Assembly: GCA_051880475.1 (NCBI GenBank)
Contig: JBJEOA010000020.1
Coordinates: forward strand, 1-59,848
Source of the DNA: JAUUSJ01 sp051880475
GTDB taxonomy: Bacteria > Bacillota > Clostridia > Lachnospirales > Lachnospiraceae
DNA: 59,848 nucleotides
Direction of reading: 5' to 3'
The notes beneath the pieces are model-generated. The model was not told the origin of the DNA and made no database searches. It was given only the letters and a program-made list of their open reading frames with translations. The position numbers and the translations under genes are program-made. Below, in pieces: positions 50,323-59,363 of this stretch (positions within the stretch are counted from its first letter, which is position 1; every line of letters starts with the position of its first letter).

Positions 50323-51075
50323 ATGGCAAGAAGAAAAATTATTGCTGGAAACTGGAAAATGAACAAAACTCCAAGTGAGGCAGTAGAGTTAGTAAACACA
50401 TTAAAACCTTTAGTAGCAAATGATGACGTTGATGTAGTATTTTGTGTACCTGCAATTGCTATTTGCAAAGCTATGGAAGCAGCAGAGGGAAGCAATATCA
50501 GCATCGGTGCTGAAAATATGTACTTTGAGGAGAGCGGAGCTTATACAGGTGAGATCGCTCCTAATATGTTAACAGACGTTGGAGTAAAATACGTTATTAT
50601 CGGTCACTCCGAGAGAAGAGAGTATTTTGCAGAGACAGATGAGACAGTAAACAAGAAAGTGAAAAAAGCTTTCGAGCATGGAATTACACCTATTATCTGC
50701 TGTGGTGAGACATTAACACAGAGAGAGCAGGGCGTAACAATCGACTTTATTCGTCAGCAGATTAAGATTGCTTTCTTAGATGTGACAGCAGAGCAGGCTG
50801 CTACAGCTGTTATCGCTTATGAGCCAATTTGGGCTATCGGAACAGGAAAAGTTGCTACAACAGAGCAGGCTCAGGAAGTTTGTGCAGCAATTCGTGCTTG
50901 CATCGCTGAGATTTATGATGAGGCAACAGCAGAAGCTATCCGTATTCAGTACGGCGGAAGTGTATCTGCAGCTAGCGCACCAGAGTTATTTGCTCAGCCA
51001 GATATCGACGGTGGTTTAGTTGGTGGAGCTTCTTTAAAGCCAGATTTTGGAAAAATTGTAAATTACAATAAATAA
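50323..51075 (+). CDS. tpiA: Triosephosphate isomerase
   Basis: Interconverts dihydroxyacetone phosphate and glyceraldehyde 3-phosphate. 250 residues from ATG 50323 (MARRKIIAGNWKMNK, the classic N-terminus with Lys at about 13). IIGHSERR carries the catalytic His; AYEPIWAIGTG the catalytic Glu; IQYGGSVSA and GLVGGASL bind phosphate. A GTG at 50308 would add five atypical residues. The binding site is poor for either start (GTGG only), unusual for a glycolytic gene; coupling through the upstream structured region is possible. Confidence 0.97.
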   Translation: MARRKIIAGNWKMNKTPSEAVELVNTLKPLVANDDVDVVFCVPAIAICKAMEAAEGSNISIGAENMYFEESGAYTGEIAPNMLTDVGVKYVIIGHSERREYFAETDETVNKKVKKAFEHGITPIICCGETLTQREQGVTIDFIRQQIKIAFLDVTAEQAATAVIAYEPIWAIGTGKVATTEQAQEVCAAIRACIAEIYDEATAEAIRIQYGGSVSAASAPELFAQPDIDGGLVGGASLKPDFGKIVNYNK

Positions 51076-51096
51076 GTGTTAGTTAGATAACTTTAA

Positions 51097-51130
51097 GGCT
51101 GCTGCAGATGATTGTTTGTGGCAGTCTTTT
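51097..51130 (+). terminator. Weak terminator between tpiA and gpmI
   Basis: GGCTGCT (51097-51103) pairs with GGCAGTC (51120-51126) using G-U pairs, followed by TTTTCTT. Probably partial. Confidence 0.45.
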
Positions 51131-51171
51131 CTTAATCTTTACGAAGAAAATAAGAAAAGGAGATTACTAAA

Positions 51172-52719
51172 ATGAGTAAAAAACCAACTGTATTATTAAT
51201 TTTAGACGGATTTGGATTAAATGAAAAAACAGAGGGCAATGCCATTGCAATGGCTGATACAAAGGTTATTGATGGATTAATGGCAAAATATCCTTTTGTA
51301 AAAGGAAATGCAAGTGGTATGTCAGTAGGACTTCCAGAGGGACAGATGGGTAACTCTGAGGTAGGTCATTTAAATATGGGTGCTGGACGTATCGTATATC
51401 AGGAGTTGACAAGAATCACAAAAGAAATCCAAGACGGTGTTTTCTTTGACAATGAAGCATTTAAGGCAGCAATTGATAATTGCAAGAAAAATGATTCCGC
51501 TCTTCATTTCTGGGGCTTATTATCTGACGGTGGTGTTCACAGCCACAATACACATTTATATGCGTTAGTGGAGCTTGCTAAGAAAGCTGGGCTTGAAAAA
51601 GTCTATATTCACTGTTTCTTAGACGGACGTGACACTCCTCCAGCTTCTGGACAGCAGTATGTTCAAGAGTTACAAGATAAGTTAGATGAAATCGGTGTTG
51701 GCAAGATTGCAACAATCGAGGGACGTTACTATGCAATGGACCGCGATAACCGTTGGGACCGTGTAGAAAAGGCTTATAATGCCATTGTTTTTGGTGAGGG
51801 CGTTGAGGCAGCAGATCCTGTAAAGGCTGTAGGAGATTCCTACGCAGCAGGAAATAACGATGAGTTTGTTCTTCCTACAGTAATCAAAGAAAATGGTGAG
51901 CCAGTTGCGACAGTTAAGGCAAATGATTCTGTTATTTTCTTTAACTTCCGTCCAGACCGCGCAAGAGAGATTACAAGAGCATTTTGCGATGATAAATTTG
52001 AAGGATTTGAGAGAAAGAATGGATTTTTCCCTCTTACTTACGTATGTTTTACAGAGTATGATGTTACAATTCCTAATAAAATCGTTGCATTCCACAAAGT
52101 AGAAGTCAACGAGACATTTGGCGAGTTCTTAGCAGAGAATAATTTAAAACAGCTTCGTCTTGCTGAGACAGAAAAATATGCTCACGTAACATTCTTCTTC
52201 AACGGTGGAGTGGAAGTTCCTAACGAGGGCGAGGATAGAATTCTCGTAAAATCTCCAGCTGTTGCGACATATGACTTACAGCCAGAGATGAGTGCTCCAG
52301 AAGTATGCGAAAACTTAGTAAATGCAATCAAATCTGACAAATATGATGTTATTATTACAAACTTCGCAAACCCTGATATGGTAGGTCATACAGGTATTCA
52401 AGAAGCTGCTATAAAAGCAGTAGAGACAGTTGATACTTGCATTGGAAAGGTTGTTGACGCTTTACTTGAGGTAGATGGACAGATGTTTATCTGTGCTGAC
52501 CACGGTAACGCAGAGCAATTGATTGATTATGAGACAGGTGCTCCATTTACAGCACATACAACAAACCCAGTTCCATTTATCTTAGTAAACTATGATCCAG
52601 AGTATACACTTCGCGAGGGCGGATGTTTGGCAGATATTATCCCAACTCTTATTGAGATGATGGGTATGGAGCAGCCAAAAGAAATGACAGGAAAATCTTT
52701 ATTAGTAAAAAAGGCTTAA
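51172..52719 (+). CDS. gpmI: 2,3-Bisphosphoglycerate-independent phosphoglycerate mutase
   Basis: Mn-dependent mutase of the alkaline-phosphatase superfamily, 515 residues. LLILDGFG opens the metal site; the phosphorylated Ser is in MGNSEVGHLNMGAG at about 60-73; HCFLDGRDTPP and EGRYYAMDRDNRWDR are substrate-binding; ITNFANPDMVGHTG and CADHGNAEQ supply further metal ligands. AAAGGAGAT precedes the start. Last gene of the glycolytic group in the window; enolase is not present. A strong terminator follows. Confidence 0.98.
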   Translation: MSKKPTVLLILDGFGLNEKTEGNAIAMADTKVIDGLMAKYPFVKGNASGMSVGLPEGQMGNSEVGHLNMGAGRIVYQELTRITKEIQDGVFFDNEAFKAAIDNCKKNDSALHFWGLLSDGGVHSHNTHLYALVELAKKAGLEKVYIHCFLDGRDTPPASGQQYVQELQDKLDEIGVGKIATIEGRYYAMDRDNRWDRVEKAYNAIVFGEGVEAADPVKAVGDSYAAGNNDEFVLPTVIKENGEPVATVKANDSVIFFNFRPDRAREITRAFCDDKFEGFERKNGFFPLTYVCFTEYDVTIPNKIVAFHKVEVNETFGEFLAENNLKQLRLAETEKYAHVTFFFNGGVEVPNEGEDRILVKSPAVATYDLQPEMSAPEVCENLVNAIKSDKYDVIITNFANPDMVGHTGIQEAAIKAVETVDTCIGKVVDALLEVDGQMFICADHGNAEQLIDYETGAPFTAHTTNPVPFILVNYDPEYTLREGGCLADIIPTLIEMMGMEQPKEMTGKSLLVKKA

Positions 52720-52780
52720 TCGTTAGAATTGTTAAGGATTAAAATGAGCTAATGAAAAAGAATTATTCTAAGCAATAAAA

Positions 52781-52830
52781 AAGAAAAGAGACGAAAAAGA
52801 AAAATTATTCCTTTTCGTCTCTTTTTTCTT
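52781..52830 (+). terminator. Terminator of gpmI
   Basis: AAGAAAAGAGACGAAAA pairs with TTTTCGTCTCTTTTTT followed by CTT. Strong stem and U-tail. Confidence 0.9.
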
Positions 52831-52990
52831 ATTGAGACTTGAAGGAACGACGAAAATTTTAGTGAATAAAGAATAAAAAAATCTTGTAATTCCATTTTAG
52901 TTATGATATGCTATATTAAGTTGAGTGTTAAGAAAGAATCTGCTATTGCAGAGTATGAGATAGATAGAAAGAAAAGAGGGAGGTGCCAGT

Positions 52991-53221
52991 ATGAAGACAG
53001 CACTTACAGTTGTATTTATTATTTTATGTGTCGCACTTGTTGTGATGATATTGATGCAAGAGGGAAAACAGGCAGGATTTGGGGCTAGTGTGTTATCAGG
53101 AAGTAATGACGGATATTGGTCAAAGATTAAATCGCGTTCTAAAGAGGGAAAACTTATTCGCTACACGACAATCGGTGTCATTTTATATTTTGTCGTAGCG
53201 GTTGTTTTATGTTTGATTTAG
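52991..53221 (+). CDS. secG: Preprotein translocase subunit SecG
   Basis: A 76-residue two-helix membrane subunit of the SecYEG channel. Helix one is TVVFIILCVALVVMILM, followed by the conserved cytoplasmic Gly-rich loop QEGKQAGFGASVLSGSND and helix two TIGVILYFVVAVVLCLI. The length is normal for clostridial SecG. GGGAGGTGCC precedes the start. The order secG-rnr-smpB-ssrA is a well-known Gram-positive arrangement. A hairpin terminator separates it from rnr. Confidence 0.95.
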   Translation: MKTALTVVFIILCVALVVMILMQEGKQAGFGASVLSGSNDGYWSKIKSRSKEGKLIRYTTIGVILYFVVAVVLCLI

Positions 53222-53299
53222 CTTTTGAAAAATAGATTAACATACAGAGCGAAAATCTCCCTAACCTTGGTTATGGGTAATGTTAAGAAGATACGAAGG

Positions 53300-53337
53300 A
53301 AGAACTATTGCATCGGATGTGGTAGTTCTTTTTTTTC
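53300..53337 (+). terminator. Terminator after secG
   Basis: AAGAACTAT pairs with GTAGTTCTT around a 12-nt loop, followed by a T8 run. A small hairpin, GTCTGC/GCAGGC with a TTTC loop, sits just before the rnr ribosome binding site at about 53361-53376. Confidence 0.82.
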
Positions 53338-53399
53338 GCAAAATTATGTAGTCAATGAAGATGTCTGCTTTCGCAGGCGGTTATAGGAAAGGAAAATAG

Positions 53400-55511
53400 A
53401 TGGATAGAAAACAGATAGTTTTAAATTTGATTTATGATGATTTATATAAACCAATGAAAGAAAAAGAACTCGCTTTTTTTCTGGGAGTACAGCAAGAACA
53501 GCGAGGGGAGTTTAGAAATATTTTAGAAGATTTAATAGAAGAGGGAAAAATTATAAGGACAAAGAGAGGTCTCTTAAAACCAGTAAAGGATCAGTATATT
53601 ACGGGAGTTTTTCAGGGGACAAAAAAAGGCTTTGGATTTGTCATGCCAGAAGATGGAAGTGAGGAAATTTTCATTCCTGCCTCTGATACAAAAGATGCGT
53701 TTCATAAAGACAAAGTCGTTATAAAAATTACAAAACTGCCTCCTAAATATAGTAGTCAAAAGCGAGAGGGAGAAGTTATCCGTGTGCTTGAGAGAGGAAT
53801 GAAAAAATTAGTTGGTGTTTTTCAGAGACAAAAAAATTTTGGATTTGTTGTACCGGACGAGGGAAAATTTTATGCAGATATTTTCATTCCGAAAAAAAAT
53901 GCAAAGGGTGTTTCTAACGGGCAAAAAGTTGTCGTGGAGATAGAAGATTATGGTGACGGTTATAGAGAGAGTCCAACTGGAAATATTTTAGAGGTTCTCG
54001 GAGATGTGAATGATCCAAGAAGTGATTTTGGCTCTATTGTAAATCAATATGAATTACGTCAGGAGTTCTCCAAGGAGATTTATAAAGAAGTTGACAAAAT
54101 CTATACAGAGGTTCCGGCATTTGAAAAGGAAAGTCGCTCCGATTTTACGAATATTTTAGTAATTACAATTGATGGAGAGGATGCAAAAGACTTAGATGAT
54201 GCGATTTCTCTAAAGAAAACGGATTACGGGTGGCAATTAGGAGTGCATATTGCAGATGTGAGTCATTATGTGAGAGAAAATTCTGCACTTGATAAAGAGG
54301 CAATTGAGAGAGGGACAAGTGTCTATCTTATTAACCGAGTGATTCCGATGTTGCCAAAAGAATTATCAAATGGAATTTGTTCTTTAAATGAGGGAGTGGA
54401 TAGGTTAACTCTTAGCTGCATCATGGATGTGGATAGAGAAGGACGCGTGATGGAACACGAAATTGTAGAATCTGTTATTTGTTCACATAAAAGGATGACT
54501 TATACTTCTGTCCAAAAGATTTTAGACGGTGATAAAAAAGAGAGAGAAAAGTACAGTGACCTTGTAGAGATGATTGAAGAGATGAAAAATTTATCTACTG
54601 TTCTTCGAAATAAGAGGAGAGAGAAGGGGTCAATTGATTTTGATTTTCCAGAATCAAAGATTATTTTAGATGAGAAAGATGCTCCGATTGAAATTAAACC
54701 ATATGATAGGAATGATGCGACGAGGCTAATTGAGGACTTTATGTTGCTTGCAAATGAGACTGTAGCGGAGGATTATTATTGGCAGGGAATTCCGTTTGTC
54801 TACCGTGTACACGAAACTCCAGATAGAGATAGAATGGAGAAATTTTCTGTTTTAATCCAAAATTTTGGATACCATATTAAGATAGGAAGAGAGAAGATGC
54901 ATCCAAAGGAAATCCAAAAACTACTCGGAAAAATTGAGGGAACGCCAGAGGAGGCGCTTATTAGCCGTTTGGCACTTCGCTCTATGAAGCAGGCGAGATA
55001 TACGACACAAAATAGTGGTCATTTTGGGTTATCTATGCAGTATTACTGTCATTTTACTTCTCCGATTCGTCGATATCCCGATTTGCAAATTCATCGCATT
55101 ATGAAAGAAAATTTGAAATACGGAATCGAGGGAAAGAGAAGAGCACATTATGATGCAATTTTAGATAAGATAGCGATGCAGTCTTCACAAAGAGAGCGGA
55201 TTGCTGAGCAGGCAGAGAGAGATTTAAGAAAACTTAAGAAAATTGAGTATGTGCAAGAACATTTAAAAGAGCGCCATGAAGGTATTATTTCTGGAATGAC
55301 GGAGCATGCAATTTATGTAGAACTTCCAAATACCGTTGAGGGAATGATTCCGCTAGAGTTTATGGCTGACTATTTTGAGTATGATGAGAGAAATTGTTGT
55401 ATGGAGGGAGAATTTACCAAAAAAGTTTATCGTCTCGGTCAAAAGGTAGAGGTAGAGCTATTTTCAGCGAGTAAGCAAGACCGAGTTATATATTTTATGA
55501 TGATTTCGTAA
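53400..55511 (+). CDS. rnr: Ribonuclease R
   Basis: Processive 3'-5' exoribonuclease, 703 residues. Domain order: winged-helix N-terminus (about 1-60), two cold-shock/OB domains (about 65-210, GTKKGFGFVMPEDG and QKNFGFVVPDEG), the RNB catalytic domain (about 245-575, with GEDAKDLDDAISL holding the metal Asp residues and HFTSPIRRYPDL), and an S1 domain at the end (about 625-703). RNase R degrades structured RNA and works with tmRNA-SmpB in removing non-stop mRNA, consistent with the next genes. GGAAAGGAAA precedes the start. Confidence 0.96.
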   Translation: MDRKQIVLNLIYDDLYKPMKEKELAFFLGVQQEQRGEFRNILEDLIEEGKIIRTKRGLLKPVKDQYITGVFQGTKKGFGFVMPEDGSEEIFIPASDTKDAFHKDKVVIKITKLPPKYSSQKREGEVIRVLERGMKKLVGVFQRQKNFGFVVPDEGKFYADIFIPKKNAKGVSNGQKVVVEIEDYGDGYRESPTGNILEVLGDVNDPRSDFGSIVNQYELRQEFSKEIYKEVDKIYTEVPAFEKESRSDFTNILVITIDGEDAKDLDDAISLKKTDYGWQLGVHIADVSHYVRENSALDKEAIERGTSVYLINRVIPMLPKELSNGICSLNEGVDRLTLSCIMDVDREGRVMEHEIVESVICSHKRMTYTSVQKILDGDKKEREKYSDLVEMIEEMKNLSTVLRNKRREKGSIDFDFPESKIILDEKDAPIEIKPYDRNDATRLIEDFMLLANETVAEDYYWQGIPFVYRVHETPDRDRMEKFSVLIQNFGYHIKIGREKMHPKEIQKLLGKIEGTPEEALISRLALRSMKQARYTTQNSGHFGLSMQYYCHFTSPIRRYPDLQIHRIMKENLKYGIEGKRRAHYDAILDKIAMQSSQRERIAEQAERDLRKLKKIEYVQEHLKERHEGIISGMTEHAIYVELPNTVEGMIPLEFMADYFEYDERNCCMEGEFTKKVYRLGQKVEVELFSASKQDRVIYFMMIS

Positions 55512-55532
55512 GAGAAATATTTCGAGGCAAAA

Positions 55533-55580
55533 AGGCAGAGACAACTTTAGACTTGCGTACTCTGCCTAATATGGTACAAT
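55533..55580 (+). promoter_or_regulatory. Hairpin and smpB promoter
   Basis: GGCAGAG (55534-55540) pairs with CTCTGCC (55560-55566), possibly a weak rnr terminator. Overlapping it, TTGCGT (55553-55558), 16 bp, TACAAT (55575-55580) forms a promoter 36 bp before smpB. Confidence 0.5.
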
Positions 55581-55615
55581 AAAATAAAAGTTTATAAAAT
55601 TTAGAGGAGAAAATT

Positions 55616-56083
55616 ATGGCAAAGAAAGAAGGAATTAAATTAATTGCCAATAATAAAAAGGCGAGACATGATTATTTTATTGAGGATACGTATGAGGCTG
55701 GGATTAGTCTTCACGGAACCGAAGTGAAATCTCTTCGTCTTGGGCAGTGCAGTATCAAAGAAGCATTTATTGGTATTCAAAATGGCGAAATCTTTATTCA
55801 CCGTATGCATATTAATCCCTATGAAAAAGGAAATATATTTAATAAAGATCCACTTCGTGTAAAAAAGCTCTTGCTTCATAAATTTGAAATCAATAAAATT
55901 GCTGGGCAAATTAAAGTAAAAGGGTATACGGTTGTTCCGCTTCGCGTATATTTTAAGGGAAGTCTTGTCAAAGTAGAGATTGGTCTTGCGAGAGGTAAAA
56001 AACTCTATGATAAGAGACAAGATATTGCAAAGAAAGACCAAGAAAGAGAGGCAAGAAGAGATTTTAAAGAAAAGCTTCGATAA
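55616..56083 (+). CDS. smpB: SsrA-binding protein
   Basis: A 155-residue OB-fold RNA-binding protein that carries tmRNA into stalled ribosomes. IANNKKARHDYFIEDTYEAGISLHGTEVKSLR is the family N-terminus (residues about 11-42), NPYEKG and the VKVEIGLARGKKLYDKRQDIAKKD C-terminal tail are typical; the tail becomes helical on the ribosome. TTAGAGGAGA precedes the start. It lies directly upstream of its RNA partner ssrA. Confidence 0.97.
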   Translation: MAKKEGIKLIANNKKARHDYFIEDTYEAGISLHGTEVKSLRLGQCSIKEAFIGIQNGEIFIHRMHINPYEKGNIFNKDPLRVKKLLLHKFEINKIAGQIKVKGYTVVPLRVYFKGSLVKVEIGLARGKKLYDKRQDIAKKDQEREARRDFKEKLR

Positions 56084-56149
56084 AATCCTTGACAGAATAA
56101 AAAAATGCCATAAAGGAAAGATAAGGAAACAAAAAATATAGGAATTTTC

Positions 56150-56178
56150 TTGACTTCTTATGAAATTTGTATTATGAT
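56150..56178 (+). promoter_or_regulatory. ssrA promoter
   Basis: TTGACT (56150-56155), 17 bp, TATGAT (56173-56178). Transcription would start near 56185, at a hairpin CTCAAGAG-AAGA-CTCTTGAG (56186-56205) that would be removed when the mature 5' end is made. Confidence 0.8.
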
Positions 56179-56216
56179 AAAAGTCCTCAAGAGAAGACTC
56201 TTGAGAGTATAAACCA

Positions 56217-56559
56217 GGGCTTGTACTGGTTTCGACGGGGATTTTGAAGTTATGGAAGCCATCCGCAGACTAGGACTGCGTCACCAACTTAGACTTAAAT
56301 TTAAACGCAGAAGATAATTTTGCATTAGCTGCCTAGTGCAGCTTGTCAGACCTAGATAACCCACCGTCTAGAATCTGGCATCGATCTGTGTGGGACCCTC
56401 GTACTCCTAAGCTTTGCGGAGTATGAAGTATGATGAAGCTACTAAGTCTTAGAGTTTGTTCTTGGACGCTAAGATAAGGGAATGTCAAAACAAGAACTGT
56501 GATGGGAGATGCCGTAGTGGAGAGGTTTTCGGACAGGGGTTCGATTCCCCTCAGGTCCA
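56217..56559 (+). ncRNA. ssrA: Transfer-messenger RNA (tmRNA)
   Basis: Rescues stalled ribosomes with SmpB. The 5' end GGGCTTGTACTGGTTTCGACGGGG is split here as GGGCTTG acceptor strand and the conserved GGTTTCGACGGGG; the 3' part has the T-arm GGGGTTCGATTCCCC and acceptor strand CAGGTCC with discriminator A at 56559. CCA is not encoded and must be added. The tag frame begins at GCA 56307 and ends at TAG 56334-56336, giving A-E-D-N-F-A-L-A-A, preceded in the protein by the alanine carried on tmRNA itself. Length, about 343 nt, is normal. Pseudoknot regions lie between the tag and the 3' tRNA-like domain. Confidence 0.96.
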
Positions 56560-56560
56560 T

Positions 56561-56606
56561 AAACTCTATCGCCTAAGCGAAGATGCTTGGCGATAGAGTT
56601 TTTTTA
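56561..56606 (+). terminator. ssrA terminator
   Basis: AAACTCTATCGCC pairs perfectly with GGCGATAGAGTTT, with a T7 run, directly after the tmRNA 3' end. Confidence 0.95.
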
Positions 56607-56710
56607 TTTTCTTTCGCATTTCTTTCACAATTTTTTCATAGATACTTGGTAAAATAAGAACTAGGCAGATTAAGGAAATGTTAGAAAATGAGAGAAAGGA
56701 TAGATAGATA

Positions 56711-57388
56711 ATGGAACAATTAAAGATTTTAGTCGTAGATGATGAGAGCAGAATGAGAAAGCTTGTGAAGGATTTTTTGAAAAAAAAGGATTTTGAAGTA
56801 TTAGAGGCAGCAAATGGTGAAGAAGCAATTGATATTTTTTTCCACGATAAAAATATTAGTCTAATCATTTTAGACGTGATGATGCCAAAAATGGATGGCT
56901 GGGAGGTTGTAAAAGAGATTAGACAGTATTCTAAAGTGCCGATTATTATGCTTACTGCTAAGTCAGATGAGAGCGATGAGTTGCTTGGTTTTGACTTGGG
57001 AGTGGACGAGTACGTTTCTAAGCCATTTAGCCCTAAAATTTTAGTTGCAAGGGTGGAGGCAATTCTTCGAAGAACAAATTCTGTAAAAGGGGGAGAAGTG
57101 CTAAAAGCTGGAGATATCGAGCTTGATATTTCTGCACATGAGGTTAAGATTAATGGAGAAAAAATCGAGTTAAGCTTTAAAGAATTTGAGCTTTTGAATT
57201 ATTTTGTAGTAAATCAGGGAGTGGCATTGTCTAGAGAGAAAATTTTAAATAACGTATGGAATTACGATTATTTTGGGGATGCGAGAACAATTGACACTCA
57301 TGTAAAAAAATTGAGAAGTAAGCTTGGAAAGCGTGGAGAATATATTAAAACGATTTGGGGAATGGGATATAAATTTGAGGTAGAGTAA
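56711..57388 (+). CDS. OmpR-family response regulator
   Basis: A 225-residue two-domain regulator. The receiver domain (1-120) has the acidic pair DDES, phospho-acceptor Asp in ILDVMMPKMDG at about residue 55-57, the Thr in MLTAKS and Lys in SKPF. The C-terminal winged helix (about 130-225) has the OmpR/PhoB landmarks SFKEFELLNYFV, SREKILNNVW and RTIDTHVKKLRSKLG. The start has GAAAGGATAG upstream. The sensor kinase follows after 1 bp. The regulated genes are unknown; a PhoB-like role for the Pho-box upstream of the phosphate transporter 11 kb away is possible but unsupported. Confidence 0.93.
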   Translation: MEQLKILVVDDESRMRKLVKDFLKKKDFEVLEAANGEEAIDIFFHDKNISLIILDVMMPKMDGWEVVKEIRQYSKVPIIMLTAKSDESDELLGFDLGVDEYVSKPFSPKILVARVEAILRRTNSVKGGEVLKAGDIELDISAHEVKINGEKIELSFKEFELLNYFVVNQGVALSREKILNNVWNYDYFGDARTIDTHVKKLRSKLGKRGEYIKTIWGMGYKFEVE

Positions 57389-57389
57389 A

Positions 57390-58973
57390 ATGAGAGGTTA
57401 TGTGAGAAGACACTCGATTTTAATTAAGCTGACGACGATTCTTGTTGTCCTCACTGGAAGTACCATTTTTCTTGCGTGGTTATTAAACTGGTTTATGGGA
57501 GAAGATTATTATATTGCTCGTGAAAAGGAAAATATTGTAAATCAATTCTACAGGGTAAATCAGATTTTTAATGTGGAAAAGGACGATTATTTTGACGAAT
57601 TGCAAAAAATCGAGAGAAGTTCAAATATTAAGATTATTGTGTCTTCTAATAATCCTTTTTATGGGATAAATATTATTTATAGCACGATGGGAGAAAGTTC
57701 AAAAGGTTATAGAACTCTTAGAGATTATCTTCAAGAGATTCAAAATTATGCGATATTTGGAGGAGTGGATGCCACGCGTAATATTGTTAAGGAGTTAGAA
57801 TCTAAGGGATATGTTATTCGAGACAATATAAATGACAAAAAGCAAGATGATATTATCTTATTTGGATTATTAGACTGTGGATATACTGTGGCTATGAGAA
57901 TTCCTCTAGAAAGTATTAATGCCAGTGCAAAGATTTCCAGTGCATTTTTAGCGAGAGTAGGAATTTGGTCTACTTTAATTGGAAGTATAGGAATTTTCTT
58001 TGTTTCTATGAATTTTGTAAGACCAATAGAGGAGATGGCTGAGGCTGCTAGAAAGATGTCAGCTTTAGATTTTAATGTAAAGGTCACGAGACTAACAAAT
58101 GATGAGCTTGGCGATTTAGGGCGAGATATTAACGAATTAGCATCGAAACTAGAAGAAACGATTTCTGATTTAAAAACGGCCAATAATGAGCTTAGAAAAG
58201 ATATTGACCGTAAGATTGAGATTGACAATATGAGAAAAGAATTTTTATCTCATGTCTCTCATGAGCTAAAAACACCGATTGCCCTAATTCAAGGGTATGC
58301 GGAAGGATTGAAGGAAAATATTTCAGATGACGAGGAGAGCAGAGAATTTTATTGTGAGGTTATCTGTGATGAAGCTCAAAAAATGAATAATATGATTAAA
58401 AAACTTCTCACTTTAAATCAAATTGAGTTTGGAAATGAACAAGTAAAAATGCAAAGATTTAATATCACAGATGTGGCGAGAAACCTTTTAGCATCTAGCT
58501 CAATTTTATTTGAGAAGAAAAATATTACATTGATTTTTAATGAGAAAGAAGATATTGATGTCTGGGCAGATGAATTTATGATTGAAGAAGTATTTTCTAA
58601 CTATATAAGTAATGCTCTTAATCATGTCACTGAGGGCGGTGTCATCACTGTGCGTTTTGAAAAGCTTGACCTGATAAGAGAGGAAAAAGAAAAAGTTGAA
58701 GACAACGAAGAAAGACAAACTCCAGCACAGATAGAGAAGATTGTTCGTATATTTGTGAGAAATACTGGAAAGCAAATTCCAGAGGAAGACTTAGAAAAAA
58801 TTTGGGTTCGATTCTTTAAAGTGGATAAGGCTAGAACAAGAGAGTATGGTGGAAGTGGAATTGGACTTTCTATTGTGGCAACAACGATGAAGGCTCATGG
58901 AAGAAAATTTGGTGTTACAAATAAACCAGATGGAGTGGAGTTTTATTTTGACTTAGAGAGAGCAAATAAATAA
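57390..58973 (+). CDS. Sensor histidine kinase
   Basis: A 527-residue membrane kinase. One helix at about 12-34, an extracellular sensor loop of about 150 residues with no recognisable PAS domain, and a second helix at about 190-212, then HAMP (to about 265). The H-box MRKEFLSHVSHELKTPIAL at about 280-298 carries the phospho-His; N-box NYISNALNHV, G1 and G2 motifs (GSGIGLSIV near the end) form the ATP-binding domain. It is translated directly after its response regulator, with GAGGTAGAG upstream. Not a clear PhoR; the signal is unknown. A strong terminator ends the pair. Confidence 0.92.
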   Translation: MRGYVRRHSILIKLTTILVVLTGSTIFLAWLLNWFMGEDYYIAREKENIVNQFYRVNQIFNVEKDDYFDELQKIERSSNIKIIVSSNNPFYGINIIYSTMGESSKGYRTLRDYLQEIQNYAIFGGVDATRNIVKELESKGYVIRDNINDKKQDDIILFGLLDCGYTVAMRIPLESINASAKISSAFLARVGIWSTLIGSIGIFFVSMNFVRPIEEMAEAARKMSALDFNVKVTRLTNDELGDLGRDINELASKLEETISDLKTANNELRKDIDRKIEIDNMRKEFLSHVSHELKTPIALIQGYAEGLKENISDDEESREFYCEVICDEAQKMNNMIKKLLTLNQIEFGNEQVKMQRFNITDVARNLLASSSILFEKKNITLIFNEKEDIDVWADEFMIEEVFSNYISNALNHVTEGGVITVRFEKLDLIREEKEKVEDNEERQTPAQIEKIVRIFVRNTGKQIPEEDLEKIWVRFFKVDKARTREYGGSGIGLSIVATTMKAHGRKFGVTNKPDGVEFYFDLERANK

Positions 58974-59005
58974 AATATGCTGACTCAAAGAGCAAATTAA
59001 AAAGT

Positions 59006-59055
59006 AAAAAAGAGTATTTTTTAAGCTAGTATACCTAAAAAATACTCTTTTTTTG
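59006..59055. terminator. Bidirectional terminator
   Basis: AAAAAGAGTATTTTTTA pairs with TAAAAAATACTCTTTTT with A- and T-runs on either side, between the kinase gene and the minus-strand small ORF. Confidence 0.92.
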
Positions 59056-59115
59056 TCAGATAAAATTTTTAACGATAAGATGTATCTTGATTTATGATTG
59101 GTGAAAGTAGCTGAG

Positions 59116-59256
59116 TTAATCTATCGTATATTCTTTATTTGGAGGTTGATTTTTTTGTTCTTCTTCTTTTGATTTTTTTTCTCTATCTCGTTTTTTTTGA
59201 CATTCTAAGTCAATTTCATAAATAGTATTTTCTTCTTCCACTAAAAATGTATCCAT
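59116..59256 (-). CDS. Small highly charged protein of unknown function
   Basis: An unannotated 46-codon ORF on the minus strand, reading MDTFLVEEENTIYEIDLEC, then QKKRDREKKSKEEEQKN, then QPPNKEYTID and TAA. A very good ribosome binding site, AAAGGAGG, lies 9 bp before the ATG, which is the main support. The N-terminal MDTFLVEEENTIYEIDLEC looks folded; the middle is Lys/Glu-rich and likely helical or disordered. One cysteine. No known domain was recognised. It lies downstream of the DUF1292 gene on the same strand (107 bp) and before a bidirectional terminator, so it could be the last gene of that transcript. Confidence 0.65.
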   Translation of the reverse strand: MDTFLVEEENTIYEIDLECQKKRDREKKSKEEEQKNQPPNKEYTID

Positions 59257-59363
59257 AGAATTTTACCTCCTTTTATACTTATAACATATGTCAAATATGA
59301 CAAAAAGTTTGTTATATTGATAGAAAAGAGGTGATTTTATAGGAAAATAACGGATGAATATTT

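Noticed and set aside
52903..53088. 61-residue ORF overlapping the secG start
   Set aside because: Out of frame with secG, no ribosome binding site at its ATG, composition unlike a real protein; secG is a confident family match.
56500..56560. A tRNA-like T-arm and acceptor that might be a separate tRNA gene
   Set aside because: It is the 3' domain of tmRNA, pairing with the acceptor strand at 56217 and following a clear tag reading frame.
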